Shown here piece by piece: positions 8,670-17,879 of a DNA stretch of 64,000 nt (position 1 is its first letter; every line of letters begins with the position of its first letter). Origin of the DNA: Microvirga sp. 17 mud 1-3. GTDB lineage: Bacteria; Pseudomonadota; Alphaproteobacteria; Rhizobiales; Beijerinckiaceae. The notes beneath the pieces are model-generated. The model ran no database searches. It saw nothing but the letters and a program-made list of their open reading frames with translations, and was not told the DNA's origin. The stretch lies in the NCBI RefSeq assembly GCF_003151255.1, contig NZ_CP029481.1:1488001-1552000 (forward strand), in the 5' to 3' direction. Made by a program: the position numbers and the translations under genes.

Positions 8670-9712
8670 CGACATCCTCACGGCCGAAGCGGCTCGGCTT
8701 CTTCACCCGTCTCCTTGATGAAGGGAGCGCCGCGGAGCGCTACCGTCTCGCCACTGAGCAGATCGTTCATGCGGAGAGATACGGCTTCGACTCCGCCTGG
8801 GTCGCGCAGCATCACTTCCACGAGGCTGAGGGAGGCCTGCCGTCGCCGTTCGTCTTTCTGGCGCAGGTTGCGGCCAGGACTTCTCGGATTCGCCTCGGAA
8901 CGGGCATCATCACCCTGCCGCTCGAAAACCCTGTCCGGGTGGCCGAGGATGCGGCCGTCCTTGACCTCCTGTCCGATGGGCGGCTCGAGATCGGCGTCGG
9001 GACAGGCGGCACGCCCTCGTCCTTCACGGCTTTCGGCCTCGACAGCGCAAACCGTTCTGAGATTTACGAACGGCACCTCGCGACTGTGCGAGACGCCTGG
9101 GCGGGCAAGCCGCTCGAAGGGGGCGATACCCTCTACCCGTCGGCCCCTCATCTGAATGGACGCGTCTGGCAGGCGACCTTCTCGACCTGGGGCGGCGCGC
9201 GCGCCGGACGGGCAGGGGACGGCCTCATGCTGTCCCGCACTCAGCCTCGCCCGAAGGAGGCGCCCCAGGCCAGCCTTGCGGAGATCCAGCATCCCATCAT
9301 CGATGCCTATCTCGAGGCGCTGCCCGAAGGAGCGGAGCCGCGCATCGTCGCGTCGCGCTCGCTCTTCGTGGCGGATGATCGCGAGAAGGCGCTTCGCCTT
9401 GCCGAGAAGGGATTGCGCCGGGTGGTGGACGGGTTTGCCGCTAAGGGGCACGTCATCCCGGGAAATTCCCTCGCGGACATTCTCGCGGCCCTCGACACGC
9501 ATGTGGGCACGGCGGCGGACGTGATCGAAAGCCTCAGCCGGGACACGACCCTGCCGCGCGTGACGGATCTCGTCTTCCAGGTGCACTCGGTTGATCCGCC
9601 CCATGCCGACATTCTGCGTTCCATCGAGCTGATCGCCACCGACGTGGCACCTGCGCTCGGCTGGCAGAGCGCGGCCCCCAGGTCCGAGAAGCGTGTCGCT
9701 CTCGTGCGCTGA
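8666..9712 (+). CDS. FMN-dependent luciferase-like monooxygenase (LLM)
   Basis: The protein has 348 residues with the bacterial-luciferase TIM-barrel pattern: KRLGFFTRLLDEG at the first strand, ERYGFDSAWVAQHHFHEAEGGLPSPFVFLAQVAARTSRIRLGTGIITLPLENPVRVAEDAAVLDLLSDGRLEIGVGTG broken over strands 2-5. It would use FMNH2 and O2 to oxidise the imported substrate, with the reductase at 1925 supplying FMNH2. It matches what I remember as the KPN_01858-type subfamily, which always occurs beside this ABC transporter and CMD-domain proteins. The substrate is unknown. A sulfonate, amine or thioether is possible but not shown. Confidence 0.88.
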   Translation: MTTSSRPKRLGFFTRLLDEGSAAERYRLATEQIVHAERYGFDSAWVAQHHFHEAEGGLPSPFVFLAQVAARTSRIRLGTGIITLPLENPVRVAEDAAVLDLLSDGRLEIGVGTGGTPSSFTAFGLDSANRSEIYERHLATVRDAWAGKPLEGGDTLYPSAPHLNGRVWQATFSTWGGARAGRAGDGLMLSRTQPRPKEAPQASLAEIQHPIIDAYLEALPEGAEPRIVASRSLFVADDREKALRLAEKGLRRVVDGFAAKGHVIPGNSLADILAALDTHVGTAADVIESLSRDTTLPRVTDLVFQVHSVDPPHADILRSIELIATDVAPALGWQSAAPRSEKRVALVR

Positions 9713-9747
9713 ACTGCCAGCTGCCGCCATACCAAAGTGAGAAAGCC

Positions 9748-10413
9748 ATGAGCACGATCTTATCGGACGTCATCGACCATCTGGCCGGCATTGAGCCGGG
9801 TTCGCATCTCGATATCCTGAGGGCTCAGCGCCTTCAGGCGCGGGAGAATGCCCAGAAGAGCTATCTGGCTCTGTTCGAGCCTGAGTATCCTGGCAATGTC
9901 ACGGCACTGGAGCGCCATGCGGTCGCGACATTCGTGGCAGGCCTTCACCGTCAGCAAGTGGTGCTCGATTTCTACCGAGCGGCGCTTCTGAGGCTCGAGC
10001 GCCCGGATGTGGCCGAACTGATCGATGCCGAGATCGCACGCGCCTCCGTGAAAGGGCCCTATGGGCGCTATCCCAAAGGGCCGCTTGCCGCTGAGGATCG
10101 GGACGGTCCGGATTATCGTGTCCTCTCGGGATACGAGAAGGTCCTGGGAGCCCGTCTGAGCGCCGCCCTGGAGCACGCGCATCTGCTCGTGTTCCGCCCA
10201 CGTGACGCCAGCCCTGCGGCGCTGCAGAAGCTGCTCGATGCAGGGTGGTCGACGACGGACATCGTGACCCTGTCGCAGCTCGTGGCCTTTCTCTCGTTCC
10301 AGATCCGCGTGGTCGCGGGCCTGCGCGCCCTTGCGGCCGAACCGGCGCATGATGCGGCTGACCTCTATCGCGGTCCCGCCTTCACGGGCCTCCTCGCCTC
10401 CGGCACCGTCTGA
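9748..10413 (+). CDS. CMD-domain protein without cysteines
   Basis: This 221-residue helical protein resembles carboxymuconolactone-decarboxylase/AhpD-fold proteins. It has the paired-helix pattern LTALERHAVATFVAGLHRQ in the first half and WSTTDIVTLSQLVAFLSFQIRVVAGLRAL in the second. No cysteine is present, so it cannot do the CxxC peroxidase chemistry of AhpD. It matches, from memory, the Avi_7170-type CMD protein of the same conserved cluster. It may be a structural or hydrolytic partner of the next gene product, only 12 bases downstream. Confidence 0.75.
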   Translation: MSTILSDVIDHLAGIEPGSHLDILRAQRLQARENAQKSYLALFEPEYPGNVTALERHAVATFVAGLHRQQVVLDFYRAALLRLERPDVAELIDAEIARASVKGPYGRYPKGPLAAEDRDGPDYRVLSGYEKVLGARLSAALEHAHLLVFRPRDASPAALQKLLDAGWSTTDIVTLSQLVAFLSFQIRVVAGLRALAAEPAHDAADLYRGPAFTGLLASGTV

Positions 10414-10425
10414 AAAGGAACTCTC

Positions 10426-11037
10426 ATGAGCGAGCAAACCCTGTCATACCCCGATAATCATGAGCCTGTGGCGTTCACGCAGGAGGAGTTGGGCTGGCTG
10501 CCGTGGCTTGAGCCGTTCCCGGCCGACCAGTTGACCGAGCGGCACTGGGCCGGTCTCGTCGATGCGTCGCGCGCGAAGTCGCCATACTTCCTCCTGCTCG
10601 CCCGTGATCCGGACATCCTTCAGGCGAGGACGAAGACCGACAAGGACATCTTCTACAACACAAAGAACGGTCTTCCCCGAGCGGAAAGGGAGCTTGCCGC
10701 GACCGCGACCTCACGTGTGAACGGCTGCATCTTCTGCGCGTCCGTCCATTCCCGGTTCGCGACCCAGTATTCCAAGCGGGGTGCCGATGTTCAACGCCTG
10801 CTCGACGAAGGGGATGGAGCGGACATCGACAGCCGGTGGAATGCCATTGTTGCGGCCTCCGTCGCGCTGACGAAGACACCACAGGAATTCAGCAGCGAGC
10901 AGGTGCGGGACTTGCGCAGCGCCGGCCTGGATGACCTCGAAATCGTGGACGTCATCAACGGTTCGGCCTTCTTCAACTGGGCGAACCGCCTGATGCTCTC
11001 CCTGGGAGAGCCGACACCTCCGGCTAAACACGCATAG
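10426..11037 (+). CDS. alkylhydroperoxidase AhpD-like CMD protein
   Basis: The protein has 203 residues. The AhpD-type redox motif CIFCASVH is at about residues 102-109, preceded by RAERELAATATSRVNG. This suggests a thiol peroxidase or related reaction. It matches the Avi_7169-type alkylhydroperoxidase-domain family that accompanies this LLM/ABC cluster. A plausible role is to remove hydroperoxide formed by an uncoupled flavin monooxygenase, or to process its product. It is the last gene of the operon; a hairpin follows at 11052-11077. Confidence 0.82.
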   Translation: MSEQTLSYPDNHEPVAFTQEELGWLPWLEPFPADQLTERHWAGLVDASRAKSPYFLLLARDPDILQARTKTDKDIFYNTKNGLPRAERELAATATSRVNGCIFCASVHSRFATQYSKRGADVQRLLDEGDGADIDSRWNAIVAASVALTKTPQEFSSEQVRDLRSAGLDDLEIVDVINGSAFFNWANRLMLSLGEPTPPAKHA

Positions 11038-11051
11038 GACAGCACCTTGAG

Positions 11052-11077
11052 CCGGGCAGGACAATGCTCCTGCCCGG
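11052..11077 (+). terminator. hairpin at the end of the monooxygenase operon
   Basis: CCGGGCAGG (11052-11060) pairs perfectly with CCTGCCCGG (11069-11077) around an eight-base loop. No U-tract follows, so termination may be imperfect or Rho-assisted. Confidence 0.55.
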
Positions 11078-11276
11078 GCGGCTAAGGGGGAAGGGGACAG
11101 CCTCAGGCCCGCCATCCCCTTTCTGGCCATTGGGCGTTTCACCCCTATACCACCCTCGCCCTATGGCTCTTCATGGAGCGATCGGCTAACATTCGCGCCA
11201 GTCCTGCATCCGGTTGCATATTCTGGCCGCGCGACTATGTAGCAATTCGATCCTAATCCATCGAAGGAGGGGACAG

Positions 11277-11651
11277 GTGAACGCATCCAGTCCAAATGAC
11301 CTGAGGCAGGTATTGGCGAAGGCGATCTGCACCCTGCCGTCCCCGAACGACCTGCGGCTGGTAGCCCAGCGTTTCGTCGATCACGCGGTCGAGCCCCGGC
11401 TTTCCACCGCGGAGGCGGACATGCTTGCACAGGATCTGGGCTATACGGATCTCGAAAGCTTCTGCCGCGACGTCCAGCTGCCCGAGCATATCATCGAGAG
11501 ATGGAAGCGCTTCGGCATCTCTTCGGAGATGGGGCAGGTGCTGGCCTTCTTCGTGCTGCAGCGGAAGCGCGTGCGTGATGCCGTGGACGAATTCGAGTCG
11601 ACACGCAATGTCGGTCTGGACGACTTTTTCGAAGAGCGTGGGCTCGTCTGA
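11277..11651 (+). CDS. hypothetical protein, all-helical
   Basis: The protein has 124 residues. The start is the GTG at 11277, chosen for the GGAGGGG ribosome-binding site just before it. The sequence is soluble and helical, with repeated helix patterns (LRQVLAKAICTLPSPNDLRLVAQRFVDHAV and VQLPEHIIERWKRFGISSEMG), ending in an acidic DDFFEERG tail. I do not recognise a family. It stands alone between the monooxygenase operon and a convergent SorC-type regulator. Confidence 0.6.
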   Translation: MNASSPNDLRQVLAKAICTLPSPNDLRLVAQRFVDHAVEPRLSTAEADMLAQDLGYTDLESFCRDVQLPEHIIERWKRFGISSEMGQVLAFFVLQRKRVRDAVDEFESTRNVGLDDFFEERGLV

Positions 11652-11712
11652 GCGCTTCCGCCTCTAAAGTCTTTATAGACTGTCTGCCTTTATCTGTGGT
11701 TGCGGTTCCTGA

Positions 11713-12687
11713 TCAATGCTCGTCGAGCAGCGAGGCCGCGGTATCGCTGTCGGTGATCAGGACCTGAACGGACACGGCCTTCATGGCTGCACGGACAGCC
11801 TGGACTTTTTTCTTCCCACCTGCCGCCAGGACTACGTTGGGGATTCGGCTGATCGCCTCAAGCTCGATCGCCATAATTCGCCGGTTGATCTCGTGATCCA
11901 CCAGGCGCCCGTCGGCCGTCACGAAATGGCAGAGGATGTTGGCGACCGCGCCTTTCCGTTTCAGCGGATGGATCAGGTCGGCCGGCACGATTCCATGCCT
12001 GAAGATGGTCGCCTCCGCCGAAATGTCGCCGACGGTGAGCAGCGCAATGTCCGCAGCCTCTGCCTTGGCATGGACGACCTGCAATGTCGGCTGGGCCCAG
12101 AGGCGATCTCGCAGATCCGGCTCGTCCACGATGACCGGGGCGGTGATCTGGTAACTGTCTGCCCCTAGCGCTTCGGCGACCTTCACGGCAACGATGGAAG
12201 GGTTGATCCACTGCGAGTGCGGCAGGCTGCCGACAAGCGCCACCACCGTTGCATCCTGGAGTTGCCGGCGCGGTAGAAAGGCCAGGCTCGCGTAGAGTGT
12301 CGCGCCGCCGCCGATCGCGAGGGTCGCGCCATCCTGCATCCTCTCGCCCACATAGGCGGCAACCGCATGGCCGATGGACTTTTCCAGGCTCGCCTCGTTG
12401 CTGGGGGTTGGGACGACCACGGCTGCGGCCAGCCCCCAGCGCTTCTCCAACTCCCGCTCGAGCCGAATCTGCTCGGCTGTCGAGGCATTGATGGCCGTCG
12501 TTACGACGCCCTCGGCCGCACATGCAGCCAGTGTGCGCATGACCTTGATCCGCGTCACGCCGAGCTTCTCGGCGATCTGCTCCTGCGTGAATCCTTCCAC
12601 GTAGTAGAGCCAGGCCGTTTTCACGGCCAGATCGGAGGAGACGAGCGGCAGCGTGGCCTCCGGTGCATCGTGCTTGAGTACCGTCAT
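11713..12687 (-). CDS. SorC/DeoR-family sugar-binding transcriptional regulator
   Basis: From the ATG at 12687 the protein has 324 residues; an upstream ATG at 12726 is possible, but 12687 has the better ribosome-binding site. An N-terminal helix-turn-helix (AWLYYVEGFTQEQIAEKLGVTRIKVMRTLA) is followed by the SorC sugar-phosphate-binding domain (AIGGGATLYASLA, ALVGSLPHSQWINPS, DHEINRRIMAIELEAISRIPNVVLAAGG). SorC proteins bind phosphorylated sugars. It is divergent from the ABC-MBL-SurE operon at 12901-18664, and an inverted repeat lies between them, so it very likely controls that operon. Confidence 0.92.
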   Translation of the reverse strand: MTVLKHDAPEATLPLVSSDLAVKTAWLYYVEGFTQEQIAEKLGVTRIKVMRTLAACAAEGVVTTAINASTAEQIRLERELEKRWGLAAAVVVPTPSNEASLEKSIGHAVAAYVGERMQDGATLAIGGGATLYASLAFLPRRQLQDATVVALVGSLPHSQWINPSIVAVKVAEALGADSYQITAPVIVDEPDLRDRLWAQPTLQVVHAKAEAADIALLTVGDISAEATIFRHGIVPADLIHPLKRKGAVANILCHFVTADGRLVDHEINRRIMAIELEAISRIPNVVLAAGGKKKVQAVRAAMKAVSVQVLITDSDTAASLLDEH

Positions 12688-12765
12688 TCTTCTGTTCCCT
12701 CGGCACAACCCGGCGAATGCAGTCACGAATGGGGCGCGTCAAGCCTGCCGCTGGGGCAGGCGTGA

Positions 12766-12793
12766 TCATTTGTACTTGACTTTGAACAAATGA
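12766..12793. promoter_or_regulatory. inverted repeat, candidate operator of the SorC-type regulator
   Basis: TCATTTGT (12766-12773) and ACAAATGA (12786-12793) are perfect inverted arms with a 12-bp spacer, in the divergent region between the regulator and the ABC operon. Position and symmetry fit an operator. Confidence 0.55.
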
Positions 12794-12900
12794 ACAATAT
12801 CGTCGGCGATGTCATCACCCTGTGACACTGCTAATTATAAGAACTGCGGGCCGACACAACCATTAGGTGTGGACGGATTCCGTTTAGACAGGAGGAATTC

Positions 12901-13890
12901 ATGAGCCGTCGCTTTTCAATGGGATTGAAGCTGATCCCATTCGCCTTTGCCGCAAGCATGATCGCGTCCGCGGCGCAGGCCGAGACCATCATGCTCTACA
13001 CATCGCAGCCTGAGGCCGATGCTTCGAAAACCATCGAAGAGTTCCGGAAGGCGAATCCGGGCATCGACGTTCAGGTTTACCGCTCCGGCACCAGCGATAT
13101 TCTCAGCAAGCTCGCGGCCGAATTCGCTGCCGGCGCTCCGCAGCCCGACGTGCTGTTCATCGCCGATGCCGTCAGCATGGAGCTGCTGAAGAAGGACGGA
13201 AGGCTTGCCGCCTACAAGGAGGCCAACACTACCGGTTTCTCGCCTGAGGCCTACGATGCGGACAAGACCTATTTCGGCAGCAAGCTGATCACGACCGGCA
13301 TTGCCTACAACACCGGCGCGCCGAAGAAGCCGCAGCATTGGCAGGATCTTGCCGATTCATCCTATAAGGGAATGATCGTCATGCCGAGCCCGCTCTATTC
13401 GGGCGCGGCCGCTTACATGCTGTCGGGCTTCGCCGCGAAGCCCGAATACGGGTGGGGCTACTTCGAGAAGCTGAAGGCGAACGATACGCTGGCGGTTCGC
13501 GGCAATGGTGCAGTCCTGAAGTCGGTTGCGAGCGGCGAGAAGCCTTACGGAATCCTCGTCGATTTCATGGCGCTCAATGCCAAGGCCAAGGGCTCGCCGA
13601 TCGAGTTCGTGTTCCCCGAGGAAGGCGTGCCGGCAGTTACTGAGCCGGTGGCGATCATGTCGACGGCCAAGAATCCGGCTGGGGCTAAGAAGTTCATCGA
13701 CTTCATCCTCTCCGATGCGGGCCAGAAGCTGGCTCTGAGCCAGGGCTATCTGCCCGCGAAGGAGAATGTGGGCCGCCCGTCCTGGCTGCCGCAGGACGCC
13801 AAGATCAAGATCATGCCGATCGACATCAAGGCCGTTCTCCAGAGGACCGAGGAGGACAAGAAGAAGTTCTCCGATCTCTTCGGCGGCTAA
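12901..13890 (+). CDS. ABC transporter substrate-binding protein, Fe3+/phosphosugar type
   Basis: The protein has 329 residues with a clear signal peptide (residues 1-28, cut after AAQA). The mature start ETIMLYTSQPEADASKTIEEFRKANPGIDVQVYRSGT and the later ILVDFMALNAKAKGSP region are typical of the FbpA/AfuA/PhnS cluster of binding proteins. That cluster includes ferric-ion, hexose-phosphate, 2-aminoethylphosphonate and polyamine binders. No tyrosine pair clearly typical of iron binding is seen. The SorC regulator and the downstream SurE phosphatase favour a phosphorylated organic ligand (inference). It has a strong AGGAGG-like site before the ATG. Confidence 0.9.
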   Translation: MSRRFSMGLKLIPFAFAASMIASAAQAETIMLYTSQPEADASKTIEEFRKANPGIDVQVYRSGTSDILSKLAAEFAAGAPQPDVLFIADAVSMELLKKDGRLAAYKEANTTGFSPEAYDADKTYFGSKLITTGIAYNTGAPKKPQHWQDLADSSYKGMIVMPSPLYSGAAAYMLSGFAAKPEYGWGYFEKLKANDTLAVRGNGAVLKSVASGEKPYGILVDFMALNAKAKGSPIEFVFPEEGVPAVTEPVAIMSTAKNPAGAKKFIDFILSDAGQKLALSQGYLPAKENVGRPSWLPQDAKIKIMPIDIKAVLQRTEEDKKKFSDLFGG

Positions 13891-13903
13891 GGAGAGACAT
13901 TCG

Positions 13904-15652
13904 ATGGCCGTATCGATCAGTCGCGTACAGGCGTCGCCCGAGCTTCCGGCGCCTGCTTCGCTGAAGAAAAGCCTTCCTTCGGAATGGATGTTGACTGGCT
14001 TCGTCGTTGCAATCGTCGTCGTCCTGTCGATCCTTCCCATGCTGCGCCTGATCCAGGAGATCATCGCGCCGGGCGGAAAGCTGTCGACTGCGGCCATCGA
14101 AGCCGGTCTTGCCAATCCCGCGACCTGGACCGCGACTTGGCACTCCCTCGTGGTGGGTTTCGGAGGCACCGCTCTGGCGGTGTTCTTCGGAACCACCATC
14201 GCCATTCTCGTATCGCTCACGGACGTCCGCGGACGCAGCGCATTCGTGCTCTGCTACGTAACGCCCTTGATGATTGCGCCTCAGGTGACGGCACTTGCCT
14301 GGTTGCAGCTCTTCGGTCCCGCAAGCCCTCTCCTGAAGCTGCTCGGCATTGCCCCGCCTCTGGGCAGCCGTAACCCGCTCTACTCGCCGGAGGGCATCAT
14401 TCTCCTGCTCGGAGTGCAATACGGCCCCCTGGTCTTCCTGATGGTCCGCGCTGGGTTGCGCAAGCTTCCTCGGGAACTCATCGAAGCCGCTTTGGCTGGT
14501 GGTGCGAGCCGCTGGACGACCCTGAGGACCGTTATCCTTCCGCTGATGACGCCTGCGATCATCGGAGCCTCGGCCCTGGTTTTCGTTTCATGCGTCGGCA
14601 ACTTCGGTATTCCGGCCTTCCTGGGCATTCCGGCCAATTACCTCGTGTTGCCGACCCTGATCTATCAGCGTCTGGCAGGTGCCGGGCCCTCCGTTCTCGC
14701 CGAGGTAGCCTTCCTTTCGGTCCTGATCGGTCTGATCGCCATGGCGGGTATCGTCGCGCAGGACATCATCAGCCGCCGGCGAGATTACCGGATCACGTCC
14801 ACGTCGCTTCCAGCAGAACCTTTCGAGCTCGGGCGCTATCGCATCCTCACCGAAATGATCATGTGGGCGGTCGTCGTGATCATTCTGGTGCTGCCGCTGC
14901 TCGGGCTCTTCCTGACGTCGATCGTGCCCGGATACGGCATTCCGCTGTCGGCCAAGACCGCAACGCTGTCCAACTACTCGTTCGTGCTGTTCGACCATGC
15001 GGGCGCCAAGAGTGCTTTCTTCAACAGCTCTCTCCTGTCGGTCGGAGCTGCCGTATTCGCGGTCCTCATCGCGGTGCCGCTCGGCTATTTCATCGCCTGG
15101 CGCATGTCGTGGTGGACCAAGTTCCTGAACCTGACGATCGAGCTTCCCTATGCGCTTCCGGGCGTGGTGCTGGCCATTGCGGCGCTGCTCCTGTTCCTGA
15201 AGCCGATCCCGGTGATCAACCTTCACATCTACAACACCGTCTGGATCATTCTGTATGCGTATCTCGCGCGCTTCATGGTCCTGGCCCTGCGCCCGACGGT
15301 CAGCGGGTTCCACCAGATCGACCGCTCCCTGGAGGAGGCCGCGCAAGTCGCCGGCGCGGGCTTCTTCATGCGGCTGCGCACGATCATCTTCCCGCTCGTC
15401 GCACCCGTGGCAGTCGCGGGAGGTCTTCTGATCTTCATGACGGCGCTTAGTGAACTGACGGTTTCGGCGCTCCTGTGGTCCTCCGGTTCGGAAACCATCG
15501 GCGTTGTCATCTTCTCGTTCGAGCAGGGTGGCGATTCGAGCTACGCGGCGGCGATCTCGATGATCACGGTCGTCCTGACATTCCTGGTGATGCTCGCATC
15601 CAACCTGCTTGCCCCCCATCTGCCGAACGGAGTCCTCCCATGGCGGGATTGA
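13904..15652 (+). CDS. ABC transporter permease, fused double permease (FbpB-like)
   Basis: The protein has 582 residues with about twelve membrane helices. It joins two permease halves, each with an EAA-loop: LIEAALAGGASRWTTLRTVILPLMTPAI near residues 190-220 and LEEAAQVAGAGFFMRLRTIIFPLVAPV near 475-505. This is the usual organisation for Fe3+/phosphosugar-type importers. The ATG at 13904 follows a GGAGAG site, 13 bases after the binding-protein stop. It overlaps the ATPase gene by 13 bases. Confidence 0.95.
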   Translation: MAVSISRVQASPELPAPASLKKSLPSEWMLTGFVVAIVVVLSILPMLRLIQEIIAPGGKLSTAAIEAGLANPATWTATWHSLVVGFGGTALAVFFGTTIAILVSLTDVRGRSAFVLCYVTPLMIAPQVTALAWLQLFGPASPLLKLLGIAPPLGSRNPLYSPEGIILLLGVQYGPLVFLMVRAGLRKLPRELIEAALAGGASRWTTLRTVILPLMTPAIIGASALVFVSCVGNFGIPAFLGIPANYLVLPTLIYQRLAGAGPSVLAEVAFLSVLIGLIAMAGIVAQDIISRRRDYRITSTSLPAEPFELGRYRILTEMIMWAVVVIILVLPLLGLFLTSIVPGYGIPLSAKTATLSNYSFVLFDHAGAKSAFFNSSLLSVGAAVFAVLIAVPLGYFIAWRMSWWTKFLNLTIELPYALPGVVLAIAALLLFLKPIPVINLHIYNTVWIILYAYLARFMVLALRPTVSGFHQIDRSLEEAAQVAGAGFFMRLRTIIFPLVAPVAVAGGLLIFMTALSELTVSALLWSSGSETIGVVIFSFEQGGDSSYAAAISMITVVLTFLVMLASNLLAPHLPNGVLPWRD

Positions 15653-16716
15653 TGATCGACCAAGTCAGCAAGCGCTTCGGCGACTTCGACGCACTCTCCA
15701 ACGTGTCCATCGATGTCGCGGATGGGGAGTTCCTTGCGGTCCTTGGGCCCTCCGGCTGCGGCAAGACGACATTGCTGCGCACGGTGGCAGGCTTCGAGAA
15801 GGTCACGGGCGGGCGCATCGTCATCGGCGGCGAGACGGTATCAGAGCCGGAGCGCAGCCTTCCGCCGGAGAAGCGCCGCGTCGGCATCGTGTTCCAGAAC
15901 TATGCCCTCTGGCCGCACATGACCGTTGCCGAGAATGTGGGCTACAGCCTGCGGGTCGCGAAGGTCCCGCGCGCCGAGCGCGATCGGCGTGTGCAGGAGG
16001 CGCTCGCGCTCGTGAACCTGTCGGGCTATGGCGACCGGCGCCCCAGCAACCTTTCCGGCGGCCAGCGGCAGCGCGTGGCCTTGGCCCGCTGCCTTGTCGC
16101 CGCTCCATCCCTCGTCCTGTTCGACGAGCCGCTCGCCAATCTGGACGTCCATCTGCGAGCCGCCATGGAAGACGAGTTCGCAGATTTCCATAAGCGGACC
16201 GGCACCACCATCGTGTACATCACCCATGACCAGGCCGAAGCCATGGCGCTTGCGGATCGCATCGCCGTCATGGATCGCGGAAAGCTTGCCCAACTTGCGC
16301 CTCCGCGCGAGCTCTATCGCGAGCCGGCAAACGAAATGGTCGCCTCATTCATCTCCCAGGGCATCCTGCTCCCGGCGGACGTGCTGACGCCTGCTGAGGC
16401 CGGGCATTGCCGTGTTCGGGTTCTGGGGCACGAGATTGTGGCCCGCTGCCGGCCCGACGAGAAGCCGCGAGCGGACGCCAAACTGTGTTGTCGGTCCGCG
16501 GAGATCGAGGCTGTCGGGCCCGGCGAGGATGGCATCCCGGTTGAGATCAAGCGGGTCGTCTATCAGGGAGGTCGCGCCCGGGTGGAGCTTTCGCCCGCGG
16601 ATCGTCCCGATCTGAGCCTTCATATCGAGCAGGCGGATCCGGTGACCCTGGAGGCCGGTGTCGCGGCGCGGGTTCGCATCCGCTCCGGCTGGGTGATCCC
16701 GAGGTCCGCCCCATGA
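15640..16716 (+). CDS. ABC transporter ATP-binding protein, UgpC/FbpC-like
   Basis: The protein has 358 residues. Walker A is GPSGCGKTTLL, the signature LSGGQRQR, Walker B LVLFDEPLANLD, and the switch histidine sits in YITHDQAEA. Residues from about 240 form an OB-fold regulatory (TOBE) domain. The start at 15640 inside the permease end is chosen for the upstream CGGAG site; an ATG at 15652 is an alternative. The stop overlaps the next start (ATGA at 16713-16716). Confidence 0.95.
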   Translation: MAGLMIDQVSKRFGDFDALSNVSIDVADGEFLAVLGPSGCGKTTLLRTVAGFEKVTGGRIVIGGETVSEPERSLPPEKRRVGIVFQNYALWPHMTVAENVGYSLRVAKVPRAERDRRVQEALALVNLSGYGDRRPSNLSGGQRQRVALARCLVAAPSLVLFDEPLANLDVHLRAAMEDEFADFHKRTGTTIVYITHDQAEAMALADRIAVMDRGKLAQLAPPRELYREPANEMVASFISQGILLPADVLTPAEAGHCRVRVLGHEIVARCRPDEKPRADAKLCCRSAEIEAVGPGEDGIPVEIKRVVYQGGRARVELSPADRPDLSLHIEQADPVTLEAGVAARVRIRSGWVIPRSAP

Positions 16717-17879
16717 TGCAGGTCGATCTGCACGGTGGCTTCGGCGAGAAGGGGCGGACGAGTGTTGCGATCCGGGGCAACGACGGCCATGTCCTGCTCG
16801 ATGTCGGGATCAAGGTCGGCGCCTCCGGCCGAGAATATTACCCGGCCATCGACGGGGCTGGAGACATCCAGGCGCTCCTCTTGTCCCATGCGCACGAGGA
16901 TCATGTCGGGGCTCTCTCGTGGCTGCTGGCTGAAGGCTACCGCGGCCCCATCTTCATGACCGAGGAGACCCTTGAGGAGGCTCCGGCGACGCTCGCGCAC
17001 TATGCGGATCGGAGCCAGTTGAAGCAGTTTCCATTGCCTCGGGACCGGGTGCAGCTGTTCAAGCCGGGCGAGACACTCACCGTCGGAGACCTGACCATCC
17101 GCACGGGGCGCTCGGGGCATGTGGTCGGCGGCGTATGGTTTGCGGTTGGAAACGGAAATGAGACGATTGTCTATTCGGCTGACGTCCTGCCGGACAGCAA
17201 GGTCTTCGTCATGGACCCGATCCCGGCCTGCGATCTGCTGATCCTCGATGCCTCCTACGGGGCCGATCCGGTCTCGAGCGAGACGCGGGGCGACGAGATC
17301 GCTGCCTGGATCGCGGGTCACCCAGGGGGATGCCTACTGCCGACGCCCCTGTTCGGCCGGTCCCTTGAACTGCTCGCCGTCATGCCGGATCGCTTCGCGA
17401 TTCATGCCAGCATGCGCCAGGCATTGGCCAGCCAAATCGAAGCCCGCGAGGCGCTGCAGCCTGAGATCATCGCCACTCTGGTGCAGAAGCTCGCCGCGGC
17501 CATCGACTGGCACGACGGCGAGCCCCTGCCGGAATGCCCGCTCCTGGCCGATGACGGCATGGGCACGGCAGGTCCATCGGCGAAACTGATCCCTCTGGCC
17601 GATGCCAGTGACTATCCCGTGCTCCTGACCGGGCACCTGCCGGCTTCCTCGCCGGGCGATGTGCTCTATCGCAAGGGGCGTGCCGCCTGGATCAGGATGC
17701 CGACTCATCCGACCCTGTCGGGCAATGTCGGGATCTGGCAGAAGGCCGGAGAGCCGCCGACCCTCGGTCATTCCTGCACTCTTCCGACGCTCGAGGAGCT
17801 CGGTCGCCATATCTGCTCGCTTCGCACGGATGTCCGGACAGGCCAGAGCCTTACCCTTCGTGAAGGAAAGATTACATGA
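16713..17879 (+). CDS. metallo-beta-lactamase-fold hydrolase, RNase J/beta-CASP-like
   Basis: The protein has 388 residues with no signal peptide, so it is cytoplasmic. Metal ligands are seen in SHAHEDHVGAL (about residues 55-65), SGHVVGG (about 134) and YSADVLPDS (about 157). The C-terminal region with LLTGHLPASSPGDVL and MPTHPTLSGNVG resembles the beta-CASP part of RNase J and CPSF-type nucleases and of related phosphodiesterases. It is translationally coupled to the transporter ATPase before it and to SurE after it, so it should act on the imported compound or its product. A phosphodiesterase role on a nucleotide or glycerophosphodiester-like substrate is an inference. Confidence 0.8.
   Translation: MMQVDLHGGFGEKGRTSVAIRGNDGHVLLDVGIKVGASGREYYPAIDGAGDIQALLLSHAHEDHVGALSWLLAEGYRGPIFMTEETLEEAPATLAHYADRSQLKQFPLPRDRVQLFKPGETLTVGDLTIRTGRSGHVVGGVWFAVGNGNETIVYSADVLPDSKVFVMDPIPACDLLILDASYGADPVSSETRGDEIAAWIAGHPGGCLLPTPLFGRSLELLAVMPDRFAIHASMRQALASQIEAREALQPEIIATLVQKLAAAIDWHDGEPLPECPLLADDGMGTAGPSAKLIPLADASDYPVLLTGHLPASSPGDVLYRKGRAAWIRMPTHPTLSGNVGIWQKAGEPPTLGHSCTLPTLEELGRHICSLRTDVRTGQSLTLREGKIT

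Noticed and set aside
12901..16716. ferric iron importer
   Set aside because: The family also contains organophosphate importers, and the SorC regulator plus SurE and MBL genes make iron unlikely; it is not excluded.
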